Positions 50,971 to 64,000 of a DNA stretch of 64,000 nucleotides are shown in pieces. The notes beneath the pieces are model-generated. The model was given only the letters and a program-made list of their open reading frames with translations. It did not search any database and had not been told where the DNA came from. How positions within the stretch are numbered: the first letter of the stretch is position 1; each line of letters starts with the position of its first letter. The position numbers and the translations under genes are program-made. The stretch is from Epiperipatus broadwayi (taxonomy: Eukaryota > Onychophora > Udeonychophora > Euonychophora > Peripatidae), in the NCBI GenBank assembly GCA_028023455.1, contig JAQFVV010012396.1:5248085-5312084 (forward strand). The letters run 5' to 3'.

Positions 50971-53900
50971 TAACTATGCATAGTACACTATAAATCAGAA
51001 AAAAATGTTTTTTTAAATGAAGACAACCATGTGTTAAACTCATCTAAAAGCTAAACATTATCTACTTCCATGTAACCTGCTTTACTGTAATAAAATGTAA
51101 AGAAGAAAAAATCCCCTGAAGTACTGACTGAAAATTTTATTGTAAAGTAAAATAGATAAATCCTGGTTATGTGTGTTAGCTGAAAATCTTCAATGGCCAA
51201 GTAGAAAAAACTGTGTATATCAATCTGGAAGTGAAAACTTTTCAAGAAGAAAACCTACATGGAAAAGCTGGAAATTATAAATGCAAAAAGACTCCCAAAA
51301 GAAAGTAAAACCATGGTAAAAAAATATAATCTCTTTAAAGTGTGCATTATATCCTAAATTTATAAAGTTTTAAAATTAATTAAAAATTGCTAATAATTGA
51401 GTTTTATTAATATTTTTTAAAATTAAAACATGTTTTTATTCATGTGATTTATTTCCTTTCAAAATTATAGTTTTTTAAATAACATAAGTTTTATTAAATT
51501 TGCCATGTTTTTTTATTTATTCATTTATTTTTGTCCCAAAATTACTTAAAGGATTAAGATAATTAACTCCTTATCTCTGATTAAAAGTCTTTTTTTTTTC
51601 TCAGTTTTACTTATTGAAAAGAAAATTCCATGATAAAAAAGACTAATTTAATTAATGAATATTAATCAAATAGTGAATTACTTTAACTATATAAAATGAT
51701 TTTTTTGATAAAATGTATGTTTGAAATAACATATTATCATGTCATTGTTTAAATTTTTATTTAAATTATTAATATTACTTTATTAAATAATTGTTTAAAA
51801 ATATTCCAATGTTAATGTCTTTATTTCTGAAGCTACCTGTTCTATAAATTGTGCTGTGTGTGTGATTTGATTTCATAACACCTTGTGTTGTTTATCTCTT
51901 GTTCACAGTCACAATCCCTAGAGTTCTTGCTACCTAAGCTATTTTAGAGCACAATTAGTTTTATGAAAGTAAAAGTTTATGTTGGTATTTGGATATTCAG
52001 ATTATAATCCTGGATAGAGTCTATTCAGTGCTTTTAGTTTTTTATTATCAAAAATTAAATTATAGTTGGCCTGTACACTAATGTTACTATATGACCAGAG
52101 CATTGATGATGAATCAGTATGTTTCTATATTCCAGCATATTTTTATTATTGTGAGTAATGGATTAACATTTATGTATGAGCATCCAAATAATTATTTTAT
52201 ATTCTGTCCTAAGTTTGACAGTCATTAAATAAGTAGCCTGTTTTCTAATGTATCTCTTTTAAATCCAGTCACAAGATTGACTGCTGATTTTATAATGATT
52301 TTTGACTGTTCTTTGTTAATTACTGATTAGTAATGATTATTCTCCTCTAATGCTGTTAATATAACTACTTATATTGTTAGTCTTATACTGAGTCTATGCT
52401 GTTATTTTTTATATTTTTATTCTTTTTGATTATTCATTATGTTTGTGATCTGTGTGGATGATGATTCCTAATCACCACATATCACCCCTAATGACTCTGT
52501 ACCATTAATATTTTTATTCCAGGTTCCTAATAATTATGCTGTGAAGATTTCATAAGACTTGCTTTTATTTAAAATGTAACCAGATATTTATAGATATATA
52601 TTATTTACTTGTACGGCAAGCTTATGTTTTATACTAATTCAATTGTTCATTGAAATAGAAATTTAATAATCTTAATTTATAACAATTTGTATTTTATTTT
52701 AAAGTTGTCACTATGTTATATTATAGATGTTTATACTATAATCATGCTATTGTTATTATATTTAGATTATTGTCAAGATTTTAAATAAAATTAAATTCTT
52801 ACCTGAGCAAAAGTAAAGTTATTTTAATTTATTATGTTTTACTAATAATTGTGTAATTAAACATTGTTCACATCTTAATATAAATATTAACTTACATATA
52901 GCTCTCTATGGTTTGATGCAGTGATATAATTTTGGACTCAAAAGCTGAAGTTCTGGATCAAAGATTAGTCTGTTATTTTTTGTACTATAATATTACATGC
53001 CCTTCACAACAGTTAATATATCAATTATTTGCTTACTGATATTATAGTGAATACAAAACTTTACCACTATTAAACCTTGTTTGCTTTTAACTTTTCATTA
53101 GCTGAATGAAATAAAAAAATTATTTTTGGCATATAATAGAAAATATATATATATTGATAATGCATTAAAAAAAAGTAAAAATAAACTTAATAATTATTAT
53201 CAGCCATCATAATTTTCTTAATGACATGGCAAATTTATTTCAAAAATATTTAATTTTTTCAGGTACTTTCAACTAAAACATTTTACATATAACAATTAAT
53301 ATGCATACATGTATATGTAATAGTTAACGGCATAAAATATATATACATAATTAATGATTTGCTTTGTGCAAATAATAACCAAACAAAAATCTAAGTTGTC
53401 TGTCTACTCATCTCTTCATTATCAGATGAGGTCGTAATGATTATTGTTGGCCTTATTATGTATATTTGCCTTGCAAGGAATATATATATACATTTAACAA
53501 TTCATTATACTTATATTCCATTATTACAATTAATAAATATGTAGATATGTTATACTCACTACAGGGTGATGCTTATTGTTTCACAGGGTGTTGTAAGGCT
53601 GATAGTAATTATTTACACTTTATGAAAGAATAATGTAATGAATAATATGCGAACAACGTTGACATCTGCTTAATTACTTTTTTCTACAACATAACTGTTA
53701 ATTATATATACCTATATAAAATTTTTACAATGATTAGTATATTAATCTGCCACACCCACAACTTGAGATTCAAACCCAAATGGAACTGTGATTTTTTTTA
53801 GATAAATGATAATTTTCCATAATCAAATTAGATACCAACAATATTTATTAGTAAATAAAAATCTAATTATTCTTAGCTGAAGAGTAAAGAAGAAAACTAT

Positions 53901-55358
53901 GTTGGCTGGCCTAATTAATAAGTCTAATTCTCTAATGTTTTTCAATACATGAGAAGTTGTAAAGTTATTTGTATGCTCTTAAGTATCCAGTTATTTCCCT
54001 CAGCTAAAATCAAACTATTCAGCTAAGGTACTCTGATTTCATCTGATAGTCATTGATTCATAGATTATAAACCAAAAGCTAAACTCAAATACAATGCAAC
54101 CTTTATCATCCTACGGATTTAATTTACGTTATATATATATATATAAGCTTATATATGTATTTTATTGTTTTTATTTTGAAAAAATTGAAGTCTTTGATAT
54201 CTGTTTAAAAACAAATTATGTACAAAGAAAAATATATACAATTAATTGAGATTAGAAAATCTCAATTGGAATTTACAGGAAAATATTTTTTAAAAGAAAA
54301 GTAAAGGCAATTTTAAAGATGTATTTATATTGTTATTAAAAATCCAGTTGACCTAGTTGCGTTAGTTCCTTGTTTTATTGCTACATAACTTGTTTTAAAG
54401 GAGTTTGATTAACTGAAGTGCCAATTACAATCATCTTAATAAATGTTTCGACTTAATGTCTGTAATAAACAGTAATCAAAATTTTTAGAAGTTCTATACA
54501 TTATAATATTTCAGATTTTTTTAATAATATAAGATATAATTACAATATAATGCGTCAATGCTTATATATATATTCACTGCATGTGCATTATATGGTTTTT
54601 ACTGTCTTATTTTTAAAAAAAATCAAAAATTCAGTAATTACCAATTCCAATGTACAATCATTTTATAAATCTATTAATTTATTAATATTTTGTTATTTTA
54701 ATTTAAATGATTTAAACTTTTTGACGGGAAATACATTTATTGCCTATGAAAAACCCTTTGCAATATTGTATTGTAGTCAAACAGTAAGAAAACTCTTGCG
54801 CAACAACTGCGATAGTCAATGATTATGTGTTGTTTAATGAGTTTCTTTTAATCTCTCTCCAATATTTTACTTCTCTAATCAGTTGATTCACTAATAAAAG
54901 TAACTTGTTTATGAGCTTGTTTCTGGGTCAATTTTTAATTGAATAATTCAAGGAACTTTTATAAAGAAAATGGCAGAGAAGATGAGTAAAAAATTTGGAA
55001 GACCAACTGAATGGATTTGTTGTGTTTCCTACTTTTAAGATTAAATGAACTTCTTTTGATTCACCAGCGATTGACTGTATAATAAGTAGAATATAAATGT
55101 GTCCGTGTTTACTAGATATAAAGAGCAATATATATGTATTTCATCTTTTTGTATTTTCAATTTTAGGAAAGAAAAAAAATTCAAGCCAGTATTATTTGAA
55201 GTTTTGCTATAGGTGATAAAAAAAAAAGGCTCCCCTAAAACAAATCATTTGAACTATGTATGATCTATTTTATAATTGAAAATTTGTTTCATCTTATTTT
55301 CATAATGAGTTAATATAGAGCATTTAATTGCTATCATTTATTATAAACTTTAAATATT
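50971..55358. other. AT-rich non-coding stretch with repeat D copy 2
   Basis: No gene is supported. Positions 52505-52615 match repeat D at 46650. A tRNA-like fragment may lie near 52910-52970 (GTTCTGGATCAAAG) but lacks an A-box I can defend. Confidence 0.4.
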
Positions 55359-55553
<195 letters not shown>

Positions 55554-55799
55554 TAAGTTTCAACAATAGTAAACTTTATTGATCCTTTTAGTTACATGGT
55601 ATTACAATGCCATAGCAAGATATATGTTGAATCTTATTATTGTCAGTTCAATTTCAAGTGCTACAATATTCATTTTTTTAAAAGTACATATCTATACGGG
55701 TAATTTTACATGATTCTATCCACTTTACCAATGTTAATTAATCACATTATTGTCCAATAGGAACATAAACTGGACCATGCTTTCTTTAATTTTCATTTT

Positions 55800-56335
55800 T
55801 TATAGCTTTGCTGTTTGTCTGAGCAGAGACCAAGTAGCTGCATAAATATCCAGGCTGGTGACTTGCTTGTCTCTAACTTGAATTTTATTCAACTTATTCT
55901 CAAATGTGGCTGAATGCCTTCTGGGGTTATTACCCAATATGAACACACACCTAGTGCACCAAAGTGCATATAAGACAAACGTTGAGGCCCTTATGGCTGG
56001 TATAGACCTACCTTTGTAATTTGACATAATTTGCATCATTGTAGTATTTTTTTCTGTATTTTCCCTGCAGAATGCATCTAGTCTGCTCCAAGGCTTTGCA
56101 GTTGAAAATTATATGCTGTAAAGTCTCCTCAGCTATATGGCAAAGGCCACAGAATGGATCAACTGACCTGTACATTCTTCTGTGATGTAAAAAATATTTA
56201 GTAGGTAAAGCGTTCAAATTCATCTTGATTATAAAATCTAGGAACTTAGGTTCTAGTTGCCATTTTTTGTATTGCTTGATCAGATATTTGTTTCCTATTT
56301 CTAGTATTGATGGGATCTCCTCATTATAATTATTT
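55800..56335 (-). pseudogene. LINE ORF2 C-terminal fragment, frameshifted
   Basis: The minus-strand translation shows KKWQLEP, then FLHHRRMYRSVDPFCGLCH, then EETLQHIIFNCKALEQTR (the CCHC cluster). A frameshift near 56035 follows, then RAST-FVLYALWCTRC and YAATWSLLRQ to the stop at 55800. Each block aligns with the 31 kb ORF2 C-terminus. The reverse transcriptase and endonuclease are absent because of 5' truncation. Confidence 0.8.
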
Positions 56336-56347
56336 TGATGTATAAAT

Positions 56348-56597
<250 letters not shown>

Positions 56598-56944
56598 CAT
56601 TACTCTATGAAGATTTACTTGTTTTCTTTTATTATGTAATTTTATTAATAGCATTCATTCCCTTCCAAAGAAAAGATTAGATTTATTTCAGTTAAACAAT
56701 AATTAATTGAGCAATGCTTTAAACCTAGAAGGCCATATTGATTGTACTCAAATTTGTTGGCTGGGATTAATTAAGAGAAAAGCACATAATTTGATAACTG
56801 ATAGTTAATATGCAAATTTGTTGATTTACATATTCTACTTTTGGGATAAAGCAATGCATGAGGCTTTTTTGTTTATTGCATAAGTGTTGTTAACAATGAA
56901 CTATGCCCCTTTGAATTTTCTTTTCTAAACATTGCATTCTGCAT

Positions 56945-57090
56945 ACAATATATTATGTGGATTTAATCTATAGCCAGATTTCATCTTATGCTCCAGAAAT
57001 GCAGACTTCACATTGGGATCTGTCTTTGTGTGGTTGTAAATATACTCATGCTGTGCTCTGGTGGCACTGTTAGTGCACCAGATTGTATAC
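56945..57090 (-). pseudogene. GIY-YIG-like PLE fragment in the left arm
   Basis: On the minus strand the DNA reads HEYIYNHTKT, then FLEHKMKSGYRLNP, which parallels NHTKNN and FIEHEMESGH of the right arm. It is the same region of a PLE endonuclease in opposite orientation. Confidence 0.5.
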
Positions 57091-57267
57091 AATATCTGTT
57101 ACAATAAGCCTGCTTGTAGACCAATCTATTATAGAGAATTGGGTATTAACAGGGCAAGCAAAATAGTGCAATATAAGTATATTTGCAATCACACAAAGAA
57201 TAATGTCACATTTATAGAGCATGAAATGGAATCTGGTCATAACTCAATCCACATAATATTAAAGTAG
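57061..57267 (+). pseudogene. GIY-YIG-like PLE endonuclease fragment in the right arm
   Basis: The 68-codon open frame contains VYNICYNKP, then IYYRELG, then KYICNHTKNN and FIEHEMESGHN. The spacing from the V-Y-x-I-x-C start, through the degraded Y-x-G-E-T core (YYRELG), to the H...E-x-GH end fits the GIY-YIG endonuclease of Penelope-like elements. The glycine and threonine of the core are changed, so it should be inactive. It differs clearly from the 15 and 39 kb fragments, so a second PLE family is likely. Confidence 0.55.
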
Positions 57268-57575
57268 TAGTGTGCAGAATGCAGTGATTGGAAAAGAAAA
57301 TTTAGAGGTATGATTCATTTCTAACAACACTGATACAAATAAAAAAAAGATTCATGCATTGCTTTATCTCAAAAGTGGAATATATAAATCAACAAATTTA
57401 CATATTAACTATAAATTACTACATTTTGTGATTTTCTCTTAACTAATCTCAGTCAACAAGTTTGAGGGCTATAAATATGACTTTTAGGTTGAAATCATTG
57501 CTCAGCTAGTTATTATTTAACTGAAATAAATATAATCTTTATTTTGGAAGTAAATGAATGCTATTAATAGAATTA

Positions 57576-58654
57576 AATCTATATTCTTATTACAAATAGC
57601 ACAATTCAATACTACGTTTAGCAATTTTTCACTGAAAATTTTCCAAAAATGCAAACTTATATACATATCAATATCATATTAGTAACCAAATAAAAAATAT
57701 AGGTGGATAAAACAGTCTTTACAAAGCTAATTACTGAGCAATGCCTTCTTCAACAGTACTTTATAGAGTAACAGAGAAGAAGATTATTGTCAATTGCTGT
57801 CAGTGAGAATCCAAGCAATTTATTTTGTTTTACCTTCAAGCTAAGAGTAGCAAGATATCCATTTATTAAATAATATTGTTATTGAATTGATTGATTGGAT
57901 ACTTGGAAAAAACAATTCTAAATCTGATTGAAATCTGATTTTTTTTAAGTGTTACCCAGCCTTGATTCAAATTCAACTCATAGCATAAAGCTATCCCAAA
58001 ATAGAACAACATATATTCTAGATATTATATAGACTAGATTTAATTTTGCACCAGTATTTATCTAAATATTGTAATAACAACAAACTTCATGACATTATCT
58101 TGAAAATTTTTACTTAAATGTTGTGTTAGGACTGGGTGAAAATGATTTGCACTACAGCAAGCTATTTAAGTACTATTTTAACATTTTTATATATTGTTAT
58201 TAATCAAATTTTGATCATCAACAAGTGTGAGTGATAACATTCAAATTATTTAACCTTATTCACAAAATTGTAAGCTTTGTAAATTTAAAATAAAATTTTA
58301 AAAAAGAAAATTTGAAGGGCAAGGTAGCAGTACATTCTTTAAAAATTTTTGAAGAATGTTATTAATATTAAGTTTTGGATCAATCTACTAAAATATGTAT
58401 ATAGTATTTTATTTAAATATATTGAACAAAAAAAAATAACGCAGCATTTTTTCTATATAGGATAAGAGCAATCAAAATTGTTATATCTTGAATATAAAAT
58501 CCTTGGAAAAAATATTAGTAACAGAAATATAAAATCTTGTTTTTAATTGTAAAATATAATAAAGAGTTCATCTGAAAACTGATTAGTCTAAAATAATCAA
58601 ATGGTATATTGCTTAGAAAGTCCCAAGAAGTTTAAGTATCAAATATGTTAGAAG
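57576..58654. other. AT-rich non-coding stretch
   Basis: No gene or named repeat is supported in this stretch. Confidence 0.4.
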
Positions 58655-58720
58655 TATATTTTGATTCATGGACTTTGAGCTCTGAAGGCTACCACTTGAC
58701 CATTGCACAAAATCACACAA
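58655..58720 (-). repeat. tRNA-like fragment
   Basis: On the minus strand, A-box-like AATGGTCAAGTGGTAGCC is followed by a weak B-box-like CCATGAATCAAAA. Probably an old SINE or tRNA pseudogene; the T-arm does not pair. Confidence 0.35.
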
Positions 58721-59036
58721 TACATTATGTGTAAATAAGTTATAATAAAGAAGTTTATGGATGACAGTTTTTCTATGTAGAATACATTAGTATGTAAGAT
58801 CAATATTCTTGGAAACTAGGCTTCATTTTAATAATTCTGTGTAGTAAAATTATTAATGTTCATTCTGATGAAATTATGACAAATAGACATACTCTGACTA
58901 CACAGATGATGATAATAGGCTTTTGAAATCAAAAATAACTACATGGTGTTTGAATCATGAAACTTTTCAAATATCAGATATGTTTTCTATAGATTCAATT
59001 TAATTTCACTTAGGAAAACAAAGTAACTTAACAGTG

Positions 59037-59150
59037 TGAATATACCAAAATCAAAAGCATAGATCATAACTTAATATTGAGGATATACCAAAGTCAAAAA
59101 TGGAGATCATAACTTAATATTGAAGATAGAGAAAAATCAAAAATATAAAT
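59037..59150 (+). repeat. minisatellite, 2.5 units of about 44 bases
   Basis: Two units end in ATCATAACTTAATATTGA and begin with a TATACCAAA-type segment. A partial third unit (AGAAAAATCAAAAATAT) follows. Confidence 0.65.
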
Positions 59151-59929
59151 TTTCTATAAATTATTTATTTAGTGCAGCAGTAATGTAATTGTTATTCATA
59201 AGATCATTTTTTTAATAATGCATATTTTTCTAAAATTTCTAGACTTATATTAATTATAAATGCAAACGCATTGTAAATATTAATTTTTGTTTCAAATCAT
59301 TTCTAAAGCAAATAACTTTTATTGAAGACAGTTCAAATGATATTTTAAGTTGAATAGATAATTGTTATATGTAATATTTACAATTACAAAACTCTGAATA
59401 CAAACTGATTTTACATTCTTGATCTAAAAATTTTTATACTTGTATTTGTAGAAGATTTTGATTCTCATGTTAGTCTTCGAGAGTATGTAAATAAGGATCA
59501 AATAGATTAACTTTAAGAATGAATGGATATAAATGGCATGCAGTTTCTTTATAATGTCAAGTAGGAAATATTCCATTCAAGCTAAAAAGATGATGAATAA
59601 AAACATTTCCTGATTGATGTTTGTTTAAAAAAAATGTTTTACCATTACCTGCTGAACTAATGATATTGGAATATTTTTTATGACCAATATAAACTAAGTC
59701 TACATAAACTAAGACCAGTTACTCTTAGAATCAAAGTTGTTCTCTGAAGGAATTTAAGGAAATCTAAATATTATTAATATAGTGGATATGTTAAAAAGAA
59801 TTTTAACAGAATTTCTCTAAACCCCTTTTGCTATGATAAGTTTAAAACTCATAATAACAGTATCCAGAGAAACTGTATTTCTTAAATATTAAAGGCACAG
59901 TTGTAACAAAACCAGTAGTTATTATTGTA
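59151..59929. other. AT-rich non-coding stretch
   Basis: Nothing recognised. The LINE fossil that follows may start within the last 200 bases. Confidence 0.4.
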
Positions 59930-61400
59930 GACAATTTCTGTTTACTAATAATCAAAAAACTTATGACAAACTTGTAAAATTACTGGATGATTTCAGAAAT
60001 GGTAAGTGGACAGAGACCACGAGGAAGCAAAACTTTACAAGACCTAGTTATAAATTCTCATCGATTTTATGAAAGCTTGGTGGATGTAAAATTATTTTTA
60101 AAAGTTGCCAATTTTATATATCAGATTTTTATATCCAAGATTAATAGAATGATAAAAAGTATCATTAGAGCAGAAATAAAAGCTTATATTTCACAGTGTT
60201 GCTTTAATATCATTCTGATAAAACTTGTACATGTTGTTGAACTTGACCTTGACCCTAATTGCCTTAAAACTGGAAAGACCTAGGATCAGATAGCATACTT
60301 CCAGATATTCTGAAAAAAATTAAGACCTAAAGCGAATGATTTAATAACATTATTCATATATAAACTATTTCAAAAATTTGGCATAAAATTAAAATTGCAG
60401 CAGTCTTAAAATTAAATAAACATAGCAATAATTCAAATATTGTCACCTAATACCATTACTGTGTTTCTTAAATATTTTTGAAATAATCATATTAAGAAGA
60501 ATTTTGCAGATAGTTGAAATTTATCTATATAGAGAGTAAGCTGGGTAATACTGTAAACAAGTTTTAACCACTCAAGTTGGAAAAGATTTTCAAAATAAAT
60601 TAAAAAATGGTACTATAATTAGTGATCTAATCTCAGTTTATGATTAGATTTGGAAAATTTAAACTTTTAAGAATTTCTAAAATTATTAAAAGCCCATAAA
60701 GTGAATTTAAATGATAATCATCTCAGATTCAAAATTTTCCAGAGTGATTTTCAACAGGATTCAATTCTCTCATCTATTTTACTTAATATACACTTTAGTG
60801 ATTTTCCTAAAACAGTGCAGTAAATTCATTTATATGTTAATATTGCCATGATTTCTCAAAATATTTTTTTTTTCAAAACAGAAATTCTTTCTGATAAGAA
60901 TATGAAAAGATTGGAAATATATTTTAAAATCAGGATCTAATTTCTAGTCCAATAGGAAAGATCCAAATTAATATCTAAAATTAACCTCAGATATCTAACA
61001 GGTACTACTTATGATTATGTTACAAATACTTACACATTAGCATATTCTTCTGATGAATACTGTGTCCCCATTTCAGAAAAAAGATTATCATTCCAAACAT
61101 CTGGTTATTCATTTAAATATTACCATGAGGAATAACAGTATACAAAAGCCTACTTCTCTGTATTGCCTTTCTGTTTCTTCACATACCCCCTGTCAAATTT
61201 CACCAGAGAAACCGTTACACAAAAAAATGTATAAAAAGCTATTAACAAGATTGGACTTACTAATAAATAAAAATGTAGTTTTAATACCTAAAATTCTTAT
61301 CAAATCAATATCCCCCTTAGATGTTCAATCAATAATCTTCAATTAAAAAATTATGGTGTAAAAATGAAATTAGACATTCCAAACATTTTTTTGCAGTTCC
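59930..61400 (+). pseudogene. decayed Jockey/CR1-like LINE ORF2
   Basis: Fragments follow LINE order. Near 60265-60345 NCLKTGKT and ILKKLRPK-like pieces match the K-x-GK-x-PG-x-D / E-x-LK region. At about 60395 AAVLKLNKHSNNSN matches the A-x-V-x-P-x-x-K segment before YRPIS. At about 60570-60680 DFQNKLKNGTIISDLISVYD matches the GFQ-x-x-x-x-T-x-x-x-x-D-L-S/T-A-AYD motif. Near 60740 SDFQQDSILSSILLNIHFSD matches the PQGSVLSP-LLFNIYI-ND motif. Near 61024 TNTYTLAYSSDEYCVPIS matches the L-x-YS-x-AEYC-P-W segment. Stops and shifts separate all pieces. The ORF at 61053-61346 is its C-terminal remnant. Confidence 0.6.
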
Positions 61401-62394
61401 ACCAATAAAGTCAGTGAATTTGAATTTCCTAATTCAACTGGAGTCTCATCAACAGATTTAGGACAGGTTATAGTGATTTTCTTCATAAATTAAATTTATT
61501 AGCTATTAACAAATGTGGATTAACACAAACTATGCCATGTAGTTTGCGATTGCTGAATATATGATTACAATTGCAGTTAATCAAGTTATTGTCATATCAT
61601 TCTCCTGACTGAAATCTCTGCAAGTTCTTTAATTATATTTTGATATTAGGTATGTTGTCAAAAAAAAAATCCATACCCAACATAAATAGTAAGTTATCAT
61701 GGATATACACATATTGAGGCATTTTGAATTCCTTTATAAACTACAAAAAAGTCCATTTCTTTTGATTATGATATAATCATTTATCACTTAAACAAAAAAT
61801 GATACTAATTTATTAACAAGATAGAATGCTTCATCTTTTTAGCATATGAGTAAAGAGAAGCCTTTTATTTTGAGTGGGAAAATGAAATAAAAAAGTTTGG
61901 CATATTTATGAGAAATCTTTATGGAAAAGTACTGAAAATAGTGAAAAAGCCTTCTCTTGCATCAGCATTTAAAAAATAATAATGAGGCACATTTCAAGTT
62001 CATAGAATTAGATGTGAAGCTACATCATTATTAATAAGAATCCAATCTCTATATATGATATAAAAATTACATGAAGTCTCCATGCTCAATGCTAACCTTT
62101 CTTTGTCTGGATAATAATAAAATTAATTAATTACATACATCATCACTATGCATTTAATTTAAGTTTAAATACAAGCAAATCTATGAAAAAAAAAATCTTT
62201 ATTATCTGTTAATAACATTTTAAAAGAGAGTAGTAAATGCTAGTATTAATTAATAATACTCAAAGTTTTTATTATCTTTACTTTTTAACTTTTTATTTAG
62301 AAATTATTTAAAAGTGGCAGAAATAAATCTGATGACATCATGATAAACTTCAATATCAGAACAACAAATACCTCCCCAGTAATATATCTATCAT
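61401..62394. other. AT-rich non-coding stretch
   Basis: Nothing recognised. Confidence 0.4.
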
Positions 62395-62875
62395 AATTAG
62401 AAGGAATGACTTCCACTCCATCTTACACAATCAAAATACCACATACATGTGAAAAAGATAAATGATCTCCAATATACATATTTCTTGCTGATTTGTCAGT
62501 TGGTCCAGATATCATCTCCCACTCATATATATAATCAGTCCTCATTTATATTAAGATAGAAAATATTCAAACTTTAATGAATAGACTTCAATCTTTTCCA
62601 CTCTCCAACTCTTCAACATCCATATCATTGAAAATTTAATGATGGAATGCTCAAAGCCCTTGTTGATGCAAATATTATTGTCATCCCAATGTTGTGTTTA
62701 AATCACTCTGACTCATCACATATAAGACCTTAATATGTCCATTTAAATACACAGAAGAGGGATGGGAAGAATACAAGCTAAGTATGTAATGTTTAATTAC
62801 AAGTGTATTGTCTATACTGAACTTAATGTAATTAGAAGGGATTTGAAATCAGACTTCTACTCCATCTTTAAAAAT
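62395..62875 (-). mobile_element. repeat A copy, minus sense
   Basis: The minus strand carries a tRNA-like head with AGTCTGATTTCAAATCCC (near 62840), the body, and a decayed ribozyme (about 62478-62515: CTGACAA, shortened stem II, AAGAAA). A second partial tRNA-like piece lies at about 62395-62425, suggesting it was part of a tandem array. Confidence 0.6.
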
Positions 62876-63374
62876 TGACACTGCTTTTCATATATATATA
62901 GCAAACTCTATATAATGCATGTGTTTAAATTTACACATGCATCTACAATATAATTTGATTTTTAAAATGTATGTTTTAATGCATGAGCAAAATAATTAAA
63001 GAATACTTAATGAATCAAAAGAGAGCTGACGAAGATCAAATTGGATTTGCAAGATGAGAACATTGCTTATTGAGAGATGATTTATGGTGAGTCTTGCCAG
63101 AAAACTGTAAATGTGAAATATGTATCTATATTCGTTTTTTTAAAACTGTTACTTGAAATGTGAATAGTGATTTTACAGACTTGGGAAAATACTGCAATTT
63201 TTTTTTTTGTTGTTTGATCTTTAAAAACAAATTGATTACTAAAAAATCAGTCTTATAGACTTGACCAAAGTTCCATAATTGGAAACAATATATATAATAT
63301 TTAACCAAACATCAAGTTATAAATATCTAATAAAAATGTTGTTAATTACCGCTATCAGCATTAAATGTAAGTCA
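62876..63374. other. AT-rich non-coding stretch
   Basis: Nothing recognised. Confidence 0.4.
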
Positions 63375-63463
63375 CGTTGGTGGCCTAGTGGTTAGCAAAG
63401 CTGCCTTCCAGGCAGCTGTCCCGGGTTCGCTTCCCGGTCAACGCTTTGACATATAAAAAAAAA
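63375..63463 (+). mobile_element. tRNA-derived short SINE, copy 3, best preserved
   Basis: The tRNA-like domain starts CGTTGGTGGCCTAGTGGTTA and ends GTCAACG; these ends pair over 7 positions (two of them G-T). The anticodon stem GCTGC/GCAGC encloses CTTCCAG, so the anticodon would be TCC (Gly-like). The T stem CCGGG/CCCGG encloses TTCGCTT; the usual A58 is C. CTTTGACATAT and an A9 tail follow. It has no additional body, so this is an unusually short SINE or a tRNA retropseudogene. No clear target-site duplication is visible. Confidence 0.75.
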
Positions 63464-64000
63464 TCACCATTATTAATCATTACTTGATGCACATTTTATT
63501 CTATTAATGGAGACTTTTCAGATGCATTCAAGTCTAAAATCAAACATCCAAGAAATGAATAGAGTTAATTATATATGTGTTCAAATTATGTGCATCATAT
63601 TTTTATACCAAGACTGGAAATAACATTATTATACATACATTTTGAAATGTATTATATAAATTAAATATCAACGCAAAAAAGTATTAAGTACCATTTAAGG
63701 ATAATTCTTATATATTTGCTTAAATAATTAGAATAGTTTTTTCCCCTACCTCGCTATTTAATTTATATAATATCTTTCAAGTTGCAGATTTTAAATATTT
63801 TTCACATTCTTGGATTAAAAATAATTGCATAGTTAATTTATATGTATAAATGTCAGTGTGTCATAAATAAATTTATTAAATTTCAGAGCTAGTGGTGGTA
63901 AACATTTTGACTTGCAGTGAATTGAGTGATGTAAATTACAGATACAATTTTATACAAAAATATATAGAATATAATTAGTCATATATATTATATATTTAAG
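63464..64000. other. AT-rich non-coding stretch
   Basis: No feature recognised. Confidence 0.4.

Larger units (their letters stand above)
56635..57575. mobile_element. PLE palindrome, arms about 460 bases
   Basis: The left arm (about 56635-57090) and right arm (about 57125-57575) are imperfect inverted copies. For example, TAGCATTCATTCCCTTCCAA is matched by TTGGAAGTAAATGAATGCTA, and GATAAAGCAATGCATGA by TCATGCATTGCTTTATC. Complementarity continues through the middle to a short centre at about 57090-57125. Both arms encode GIY-YIG-like pieces in opposite orientations. Confidence 0.7.

Overview
The window is about 64 kb of very AT-rich eukaryotic DNA, almost all of it intronic or intergenic. 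Homopolymers, AT-rich simple repeats and layered transposable-element remains dominate. The only host-gene sequence I can support is one short spliced exon on the minus strand (14786-14888). It has clean AG/GT boundaries and encodes a piece that reads like the cysteine-rich region of an ADAMTS/papilin-type secreted protein. That points to an animal. Old repeat copies often show TG or CA where a related copy keeps CG, which suggests a CpG-methylating genome, so an AT-rich invertebrate is my best reading. I cannot name the species or phylum.

Layout. 1-6.6 kb: AT-rich sequence with one decayed RTE-like LINE (3690-4580). 6.6-10.2 kb: a MITE-like hairpin, a copy of repeat B, then four copies of repeat A arranged two minus and two plus, then a solo copy. 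10.2-14.8 kb: AT-rich sequence with a doubtful LINE fossil. 14.8-16.1 kb: the exon, then a Penelope-like element (PLE) fragment between inverted copies of repeat C. 18.2-23.6 kb: more repeat A (subfamily A2), and at 20.7-22.15 kb a nest of inverted copies of repeat B. 29.2 kb: a tRNA-derived SINE. 30.2-31.0 kb: PLE fossil plus repeat C. 31.3-37.0 kb: a nearly complete two-ORF non-LTR retrotransposon ending in about 140 AAT units. 37.3-41.0 kb: tandem repeat A, a PLE reverse-transcriptase/GIY-YIG fossil plus repeat C, and a 0.6 kb A2 foldback. 41-50 kb: LINE fossils, a SINE, a tandemly duplicated IS1595/Merlin-like transposase fragment and a lone AAT tract. 55.4-57.6 kb: a 5'-truncated relative of the 31 kb LINE lying between two AAT tracts, followed by a PLE palindrome of about 0.93 kb. 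59.9-61.4 kb: a Jockey/CR1-like fossil. 62.4-63.5 kb: another repeat A copy and the best-preserved SINE.

The most interesting signal is that two unrelated non-coding repeat families, A and B, each carry a recognisable hammerhead ribozyme: CUGANGA, stem II, GAAA, then a palindromic stem III ending at the cleavage site. Both repeatedly occur as inverted pairs, so ribozymes sit on both strands. Repeat A also carries a tRNA-like A-box/B-box downstream of the ribozyme. These look like animal retrozymes or PLE-linked non-autonomous elements. The foldback arrangement and the tRNA-like promoter make them unusual. A second theme is a LINE family whose copies have AAT repeats at both ends and whose ORF1 carries an AT-hook-like motif, suggesting insertion into AAT microsatellites.
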